DNA from: Alphaproteobacteria bacterium
Lineage (GTDB): Bacteria > Pseudomonadota > Alphaproteobacteria > Rhizobiales > Xanthobacteraceae
DNA length: 61,683 nucleotides
NCBI GenBank assembly: GCA_009781045.1
Contig: WQYW01000007.1
Coordinates: forward strand, 1 to 61,683
Reading direction: 5' to 3'
Part shown: piece by piece, positions 56,103 through 61,683 of the stretch
Layout of the letters: the number at the start of each line of letters is the position of its first letter
Numbering within the stretch: position 1 is the stretch's first letter
Position numbers and translations under genes: made by a program
The notes under the pieces: model-generated
Database searches by the model: none
Told to the model about the DNA's origin: nothing
What the model saw: the letters and a program-made list of their open reading frames with translations, nothing else

Positions 56103-56522
56103 TCAGACTGAAGAGACCGGCACCACCATTGTGGTGAGACGCATCAAGGCAACGGCACCAGCGGCGATGGCGCCGATGACCGAAAACACGCTCTGCCAGG
56201 TCTCCGAAGGGATCATGTGTTTGAGGAAGCCATGGGTGGCATGAAAACCCGCGATTGCGGCCGGCACCACAAAGGCGGCGAGGATCAGGATGCGTACCCA
56301 GGTCGGGCGCAGCGTGAAGAACAGGAGCTGGCCGAGGCTGAAGGTGAGAACGCCGGCGAGGAGGCCGGCGAGACCGGCACCGACCCAGCCGGCACCGGTG
56401 TGATAGGCCCATGTCGCGGCGGTCAGGCCGACGAAGAACGGGAGCGCAAACACGGCAAGGTTGAAGAGCAGCCAGATGAAGGTGAGGATGGTGAAGACAA
56501 CGAAAAAACTGAGGAAAACCAT
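56103..56522 (-). CDS. multi-pass membrane protein, unknown function
   Basis: The 139-residue protein has four membrane helices (VFLSFFVVFTILTFIWLLF; ALPFFVGLTAATWAY; WVGAGLAGLLAGVLTFSLGQ; ILILAAFVVPAAIAGF) and a final one near VFSVIGAIAAGAVALM. Only short loops join them. I do not recognise the family. ATG 56522 starts the first helix after one Met-Val; the longer frame adds non-membrane residues. Confidence 0.65.
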   Translation of the reverse strand: MVFLSFFVVFTILTFIWLLFNLAVFALPFFVGLTAATWAYHTGAGWVGAGLAGLLAGVLTFSLGQLLFFTLRPTWVRILILAAFVVPAAIAGFHATHGFLKHMIPSETWQSVFSVIGAIAAGAVALMRLTTMVVPVSSV

Positions 56523-57414
56523 GGTTTGAACCTTTCGTGCAGAGCAGTCTGTCGCGCCCCCTTCGGTATGAGAGCGGGTGATTTCATCAAGGATGGAAAG
56601 CCCGGTGGCGGTCATATTCACTGGCTGGCTAGGCGCAGCCGTCGCGCAAGACCGGCGTGAAGCTCGAAGAATCAGGGCAGGCGCGACTTTTCGGCGACAT
56701 GGTCGCGGTCACCCTGCACAAGGCGGAACCTCGTACGCCAGCACCTATATGCGCAGTCCGACTGTTGCAGCCATCCGTGCCGCGCGGCAGACCAGAGGGA
56801 TCCACAAGGGCCGCCAGATTCAGCGCGTGCACTATCCTCATCCTTCCCTGAATGGGTCGGATGTTTCAGTGCCGTCTCAAGCTCGGGAATGTTTCCTGCG
56901 GCGTGGCAGAGGTGTCATGAATCGCTTGACGTGAGATCCGATTGCGTGATCCACACACAAAACAGGTTGAGGAACCAACCGCTTCGCTGACGGTTCATCC
57001 CCGCGCGCGCCAATCGCCATCTGCTTTGTGATCGACCGGATCCGTAAAGCCTCACCCCCTTTCATGAATCGTGAATTTAAGGACCTGGCGGCAGGACCTG
57101 TGTGCCAGGTCGAAATCAAACCGCTCCTTTCTCTTCGAATTGCGACCAGAACATAGCAGGAACATTGCGAGAAAGCAAGAGAAAAATCAAGAACTGGTGG
57201 GAATCGACGTTCGATTGTCCCGGATTTTGTGGGGGGAGGGGATGAGGTTTCTGTTCGATATTTGAAGTGACGCCGGAGTGACGGAATTTGCGAAAATTGG
57301 AATTTCAAATTTCCATTGCCGGTTCTTTTCGGGTTCAGATGGGGCGGCTGGTAGCGCGGCCGGTGCATCCTCGGTGGCAGACCAGGATGCGGGCAATGGA
57401 GGGGAGGTAATCGG
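56523..57414. other. intergenic stretch before glycerate kinase
   Basis: Nearly 900 bp with no supported gene. Frames are short and mutually overlapping. The last part is AT-richer (57060-57320) and probably contains the glycerate kinase promoter, but I cannot pair -35 and -10 elements confidently. A purine run GGAGGGGAGG ends about 10 nt before the glycerate kinase GTG. Confidence 0.4.
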
Positions 57415-58590
57415 GTGAAAATCGTGCTGGCACCGGACTCGTTCAAGGGATCGCTCCGTTCCGCCGAGGTGATCGAACTGGTTGCGGCGTCAATTGAGCG
57501 CAACTGGAGAGCTTGCGACATTGTCCGGGTTCCCATCGCCGATGGCGGGGAGGGAACGCTGGAGGCTCTGGTCGACGCCGCCGGCGGACGCTATGTGGCG
57601 ACGACGGCCATGAATGCCTGTCGTGAAACCGTCAGTGTCCGCTATGGAGTGATCAACGACGATACCGCGGTGATTGAACTGGCCACGATTGCCGGCCTTG
57701 CAGACATGCCTGCGAGCTTGCAGGATCCGCGGCAGACCACATCGCGCGGTGTCGGCGAATTGATCCGGCGGGCGTTGGAAGATGGTTATACCCGCCTGCT
57801 GATCGGCATCGGCGGCAGCGCAACCAACGATGGCGGCATGGGGCTGTTGTCCGCTCTCGGTGCGCGGTTCTTCGACGGTGACGAATTGCTGCTTGGCTGC
57901 GGCGCGGATCTCGGCCGGGTCACGCGCATCGAGCTTGACTCCCTTCTGCCCCAGCTCAGGGCCGCCGATATCCGCGTCATCTGCGACGTCACCAACCCTC
58001 TGCTGGGGACAGAAGGTGCCAGCCGCGTCTACGGACCGCAGAAGGGTGCCTCTCCCGACATGGTGGAGCGCCTCGAACAGGGCATGGAAAACTATTCGAA
58101 GGTTTTTTCCCGCCAATACGGCATCGACATCGCCACCGCCACCGGATCGGGAGCGGCTGGCGGCGTGGGTGCCGCCCTGGGCTGCGTGCTTGGCGCTCGC
58201 CTGTGCCCGGGCATTGATGCCGTTCTCGAGGCGATCGGCTTCGACGCCCTTCTTGCCGGTGCCGACCTGGTGGTGACCGGGGAAGGGCGGCTTGACGGTC
58301 AGTCAGTGCGTTTCGGTAAGGGCGTCGCCGGCATTGCCAGGCGCTGCCGAACGCGCAATGTCCCTCTGGCCATCCTCGTAGGCAGTCTTGGCGAAGGCTG
58401 GGAGGGCATCCACGAGATCGCCCGCTGCAGTGTCATGACCGCTGTTGACCGCCCGATGGATGTTGACCAGGCCATTCATGACGCCGCCAGACTGATCTCG
58501 GCAGCTGCCGACCGCATGTGTGGTTTCATCGGTCTGCTGCAGCCGGGTGCCGCGGAATTTCAGGCAAGGAGTGCGCCAAATGCTGTTTGA
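57415..58590 (+). CDS. glycerate kinase (GlxK/GarK type)
   Basis: The enzyme phosphorylates D-glycerate to 2-phosphoglycerate. The 391-residue protein has the family N-terminus MKIVLAPDSFKGSLRSAEV, the IADGGEGTLEALV glycine-rich motif, IGIGGSATNDGGMG and VVTGEGRLDGQSVRFGKG. The start is GTG 57415 with GGAGGGGAGG upstream. Its 3' end overlaps the next gene by 11 bp. A decayed copy of its middle lies at 61437-61683. With the dehalogenase it suggests use of glycolate/glycerate as carbon sources. Confidence 0.95.
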   Translation: MKIVLAPDSFKGSLRSAEVIELVAASIERNWRACDIVRVPIADGGEGTLEALVDAAGGRYVATTAMNACRETVSVRYGVINDDTAVIELATIAGLADMPASLQDPRQTTSRGVGELIRRALEDGYTRLLIGIGGSATNDGGMGLLSALGARFFDGDELLLGCGADLGRVTRIELDSLLPQLRAADIRVICDVTNPLLGTEGASRVYGPQKGASPDMVERLEQGMENYSKVFSRQYGIDIATATGSGAAGGVGAALGCVLGARLCPGIDAVLEAIGFDALLAGADLVVTGEGRLDGQSVRFGKGVAGIARRCRTRNVPLAILVGSLGEGWEGIHEIARCSVMTAVDRPMDVDQAIHDAARLISAAADRMCGFIGLLQPGAAEFQARSAPNAV

Positions 58591-59461
58591 GGGTTTCCGT
58601 TCAGCGCGGATCGATACCGGAGAGGTGGTCATCAATCTGAAATTTCGCGGCAGCGGCCGGCCGATCCTGTTGCTGCACGGTTATCCCCAGACCCATGCGA
58701 TCTGGCATAATTTGGCACCGCGCCTCGTCGCAGAAAATTACACCGTGGTTGTGGCCGACCTGCGGGGCTATGGCGACAGCTCAATGCCGATCGGCCTTGC
58801 CAACCACTCCAATTACTCAAAGCGCGCCATGGCGGGCGACCAGGTCAAGATCATGCAGGCGCTGGGCTTCGACCGCTTCGATCTGGTCGGCCATGACCGT
58901 GGCGCACGGGTTGCCCATCGCATGGTTCTCGATCATCCCGAACGGGTCCGGAGTTGCACGGTGATGGACGTCATCCCGACCCTTGACATGTATCGATCGA
59001 CCAATATGGATTTCGCCCGCGCTTATTATCACTGGTTCTTCCTGATCCAGCCTTTCGATATTCCGGAACGCCTGATCGGCAGCCAACCCGAATATTATCT
59101 GCGTGGCCTGCTCGACTCCTGGAGCCGCAACCCCGGTTGTTTCCGAGAGGAAGCGGTGGCGGAGTATGTGCGCTCATTCCTGCGGCCCGGGGCCGTCCAT
59201 GCCAGTTGCGAGGATTATCGCGCGGCGGCGACGATCGATCTGGAACATGACGAGGCAGATCGTGCCACACGCATCGAGGTGCCGATGCTGGCGTTGTGGG
59301 GCGCAAAGGGGACGGTCGGTCGCCTCTACGATGTCCTGGCGGCGTGGCGGGAGCGCGCACGCAACGTGGAAGGCCTGCCTCTTCCGTGTGGACATTTTGT
59401 CCCTGAGGAGGCTCCGGAGGAAACCGGTCGCGCACTGAGCGAGTTTCTGGCCCGGCACTGA
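58580..59461 (+). CDS. haloacetate (fluoroacetate) dehalogenase
   Basis: This alpha/beta hydrolase hydrolyses haloacetate to glycolate and halide. The 293-residue protein has the full catalytic set of fluoroacetate dehalogenases: nucleophile D106 with R107 and R110 (VGHDRGARVAHRM), D130, and halide-pocket residues H151 and W152 (AYYHWFFL), all shifted by four from the Rhodopseudomonas enzyme RPA1163. Y213 may supply the third halide contact, and the catalytic His lies in LPCGHFVPEEAPEE. I chose ATG 58580, overlapping glycerate kinase by 11 bp; the longer frame is not family-like. A related epoxide hydrolase is the main alternative. Confidence 0.88.
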   Translation: MLFEGFRSARIDTGEVVINLKFRGSGRPILLLHGYPQTHAIWHNLAPRLVAENYTVVVADLRGYGDSSMPIGLANHSNYSKRAMAGDQVKIMQALGFDRFDLVGHDRGARVAHRMVLDHPERVRSCTVMDVIPTLDMYRSTNMDFARAYYHWFFLIQPFDIPERLIGSQPEYYLRGLLDSWSRNPGCFREEAVAEYVRSFLRPGAVHASCEDYRAAATIDLEHDEADRATRIEVPMLALWGAKGTVGRLYDVLAAWRERARNVEGLPLPCGHFVPEEAPEETGRALSEFLARH

Positions 59462-59530
59462 TACGAATTAACGACGCTTCAAGACCTCCGTGCCAAGGGT
59501 TTGTGTCCCGGGGGGCCTCGGAACTCGAAA

Positions 59531-60427
59531 ATGCTTGAACGGTTGAGTATTCGCCACCTGCGAACCCTGCGCCTGCTTCATCAAACGCAGAATATGCGCG
59601 AGACGGCGCGTCTGGTCTTCCGCAGCCAGCCTGCCGTCAGTCTTCTGATCAAGGACCTGGAGGAAATCGTCGGCTTCCGCCTGATTTATCACCAGCGCGG
59701 ATCCATCCGTTTCACCGAGCGAGGGGAACGCTTTGCCGCCGCCGCCGCCGCAATTGAGCGCCAGCTTGAGGCCAGCATCGACGAGTTCAGGATGGCTGAA
59801 CCTGTGTTGAAATTCGGGGTCACACAGGATGTCTACGCCGATTGTGCGGACGAGCTGGAGAGCTTTCTGGCCCATGGTGTGCGGCTGGTGTCAATGAACT
59901 CGGAAGAGATCATCCGTTTCTGCCGATCGGGCGAACTCGATCTCGGTGTCGCAAAGACCGACGAGCCGCTTGTCGATGCCGCGAGCTTCTGGCCGCATGG
60001 CCTGAACTGGGTAGGCGCAGACATGCTCCGTCGGAAAAGCGGTGTTCTGGAGCTTGCCCTGCTCGAAGCGGGCTGTTTCTATCATCACCTGGCGCTGACG
60101 CTGTTTGAAAATGCCAGGCCCGGCGCTGTTGAATTCACGATCTGCGACGACTGGGACGATATCGCGCGCCATCTGGAAAAAGGTTTTGTGACCATCGTCT
60201 GTTCCGACTGGACGGGGCAATTGCCGCGCTGGCCCGGCTCTCACGATCTGCCGCCTCTTCCAACCGCCACGATGAATCTCATTCAGGCAAATCCAGGTGG
60301 TTCGGATTCGAAATGGGCCGCGGACAAGGTGGCCGCGAGGATCCGCTCCGCGGTCACCGCAAAAGGCCGCGGGGTGACATATCCGTGGGCGGATCGAGGC
60401 ATTGGAGTATTCGAGGCCGCGTGCTGA
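59531..60427 (+). CDS. LysR-family transcriptional regulator
   Basis: The 298-residue protein has the LysR winged helix-turn-helix (LSIRHLRTLRLLHQTQNMRETARLVFRSQPAVSLLIKDLEEIVGFRLIYHQ) and a substrate-binding domain of usual length. It lies 69 bp downstream of the dehalogenase on the same strand and may control that cluster, with a two-carbon acid as a plausible effector (inference). The start ATG 59531 begins MLERLSIRH; the longer frame is not family-like. Confidence 0.9.
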   Translation: MLERLSIRHLRTLRLLHQTQNMRETARLVFRSQPAVSLLIKDLEEIVGFRLIYHQRGSIRFTERGERFAAAAAAIERQLEASIDEFRMAEPVLKFGVTQDVYADCADELESFLAHGVRLVSMNSEEIIRFCRSGELDLGVAKTDEPLVDAASFWPHGLNWVGADMLRRKSGVLELALLEAGCFYHHLALTLFENARPGAVEFTICDDWDDIARHLEKGFVTIVCSDWTGQLPRWPGSHDLPPLPTATMNLIQANPGGSDSKWAADKVAARIRSAVTAKGRGVTYPWADRGIGVFEAAC

Positions 60428-60956
60428 TGATTTCCAGCAATCCGGGCAGGGCACCAGAACCGGCCTGAAAAGAATGCGGCTGCCGCTTGTTCGATCGCAT
60501 TGGCATCAAAGAGCGCCACCCGTGCGGCGAACCGGCTCCGAGGAGGAGGTTCACAGCCTGCGAAGTGACGCTCGCGAATTCCAGGAGGGCCGTGTGCGCC
60601 ACGCTGTGCGGGGGCAGGAGCCGGGACGGCGAGAGCGTTCGATGTTCGATCACCCGGCGACGATGCCCCGCGTCCCCGTGCCCGTTGCCGGAACGCGGCG
60701 GCGTTCTGGTTCTGACCGTGAACCCGAGCTGCGAGCTGCCGGCCGATGTGACGTGTCGTCTGCGCTGCAGTGCTGCGTTGGTCCTTGGGGTCCGTGGGGC
60801 GCCACAAGCCTGCCGTTCCTCAAAGATCCGGGAAAAGTCAGAAGATTCATTTGACCGTCGGTCTGGAAAACCGGAAGAGACCTGGATGAGATGCACCTGG
60901 ATGAAACGCACCTGGATGTCTAAAGGCAGCTGCCCGCGGCAGGCCATGGAGGGGCT
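60428..60956. other. intergenic stretch with a 15-bp tandem repeat
   Basis: No frame with a motif occurs. At 60881-60919 the unit ACCTGGATGAGATGC is repeated two and a half times (ACCTGGATGAAACGC, ACCTGGATG). The repeat lies just before the small exported protein gene. Confidence 0.5.
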
Positions 60957-61448
60957 GTGAAAAGCATCGTCATTTGCCTTTTTGTACTGCTCTGTTTCGG
61001 CGGGGTGGAACTCCGAGCGGCCTCGCTTGTGGAAGAGATCAACGCCAAAGTGGAAGGGATCGACAAGCGGATCAAGGATGGGGATTTTGGCATCCTTTCT
61101 GTGGAACAGAAAATCGAATCGGAGGGCGCTCCGCCAAGCTTCTCATTCTATTACGATCGCGGGACGGAAAGGCTTATCGCCTGCGAGGTAAGTGTTGGCT
61201 TTGAGACCTGGAGCAGGCAATATTTCTATTACTTCGATGACAACGAAAACGTCATGAAATATCTGGAAGTCATTCCAGCCAGCACGTTGGGCGGCCCTGG
61301 CCCTCGCCGTGAAGGTATGATCTTTGGCAAGGACGAGGTACTTTGGACCAATCTCCAGCAGCCCCCTCGACAACCACCAGGGACGATCAAGGAGCTGTAT
61401 CATGGTCTGATGAAAGCGTCATACTCATTTTCCCGTTGGCCGCAATAG
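60957..61448 (+). CDS. small secreted protein, unknown function
   Basis: The 163-residue protein has a signal peptide (MKSIVICLFVLLCFGGVELRAA) and a mixed alpha/beta body (FSFYYDRGTERLIACEVSVG; WSRQYFYYFDDNENVMKYLEV). The start is GTG 60957 with GGAGGGG upstream. I do not recognise a family. The last codons (RWPQ and stop) fall on the first bases of the decayed glycerate kinase copy, so the present C-terminus may be secondary. Confidence 0.6.
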   Translation: MKSIVICLFVLLCFGGVELRAASLVEEINAKVEGIDKRIKDGDFGILSVEQKIESEGAPPSFSFYYDRGTERLIACEVSVGFETWSRQYFYYFDDNENVMKYLEVIPASTLGGPGPRREGMIFGKDEVLWTNLQQPPRQPPGTIKELYHGLMKASYSFSRWPQ

Positions 61449-61683
61449 CGGGCCTTGCCAACATGCCGGGGAGCTTGGCACAATCCGGAGAAGACCACCT
61501 GGCGTGGTTGCCTCGGCACATGGGCGCTGGAGGATGGCTATGATCGGCATCGGCGGTCGGCGGCAGTGCCACAAACGATGCGGCATGGGGCTGTTGTCTG
61601 CTCTCGGTGCGCGGTTCTTCGCCAATGAGGAGTTGCTGTTCGGCTGCGGCGGGGATCCTTCCTCAAAGCAGTCTGTTGCGAAA
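61437..61683 (+). pseudogene. decayed partial copy of glycerate kinase
   Basis: The sequence follows 57690-57915 of the intact gene: ATAGCGGGCCTTGCCAACAT matches ATTGCCGGCCTTGCAGACAT, and ATCGGCATCGGCGG, GGCATGGGGCTGTTGTC and CTCTCGGTGCGCGGTTCTTC are nearly identical. Small deletions break the frame in several places. It continues to the window edge, so its full length is unknown. It lies 2.8 kb downstream of the parent. Confidence 0.9.

Overview
The window is high-GC DNA from a hopanoid-producing, nitrate-respiring alphaproteobacterium. Several gene families point to the Hyphomicrobiales (Rhizobiales): cysE followed by a DUF3126 gene, a BTLCP-type cysteine peptidase, a PAS_5 protein, a zf-CHCC protein and several small families typical of Bradyrhizobium relatives. 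The order-level assignment is inferred from gene content, not from a marker-gene tree.

Layout. (1) 0.5-8.1 kb, hopanoid block: hpnH and ispH on the minus strand, hpnN and hpnO on the plus strand, with a DUF2147 gene between them. (2) 8.1-14.3 kb, accessory stretch: small unknown proteins, a DUF805 protein, a GMC oxidoreductase and an internally duplicated membrane protein. (3) 14.7-21.1 kb, a periplasmic nitrate reductase operon (napD-like, napD, napA, napG, napH, napB, napC; minus strand) with an FNR-type site upstream and tandem hairpins downstream. (4) 21.5-27.6 kb, a CzcBA-type metal efflux pair facing a TolC-family gene. (5) 27.8-29.9 kb, enoyl-CoA hydratase, a small cytoplasmic protein and a lipoprotein. 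(6) 30.07-36.7 kb, a complete type II-C CRISPR-Cas9 locus: 32 repeats and 31 spacers, cas2, cas1, cas9 and a divergent tracrRNA. (7) 37.2-49.5 kb, tRNA-Leu(UAA) and mostly housekeeping or conserved genes: cysE, DUF3126, TadG-like, gamma carbonic anhydrase, BTLCP peptidase, PilZ and PAS proteins. (8) 49.7-55.3 kb, an orphan sRNA candidate, an exported protein and a panB, rRNA methyltransferase, guaA run. (9) 55.4-61.7 kb, a dead vapC, a membrane protein, and a glycerate kinase, haloacetate dehalogenase and LysR cluster, then a small exported protein.

How the genes work together. In the CRISPR locus the anti-repeat at 36611-36635 fixes the crRNA strand as plus, so the array is transcribed toward the cas operon. 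The repeat ends in an extended -10-like element, as in other II-C systems. The tracrRNA and cas9 promoters appear to be interleaved on opposite strands. A perfect 12-bp hairpin separates the convergent array and cas2. In the nap operon, electrons would pass from the quinol pool through NapC or NapGH to NapB and NapA. The dehalogenase (haloacetate to glycolate) overlaps glycerate kinase, the last step of one glycolate-to-glycerate route, which suggests a two-carbon acid assimilation unit.

The most unexpected pattern is a set of decayed partial gene copies near their intact parents: the hpnN tail (5800-5972), the tail of the membrane gene at 13478 (about 13195-13455) and the middle of glycerate kinase (61437-61683). 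Two neighbouring ORFs end inside such copies. All calls come from reading the sequence; no database search was run.
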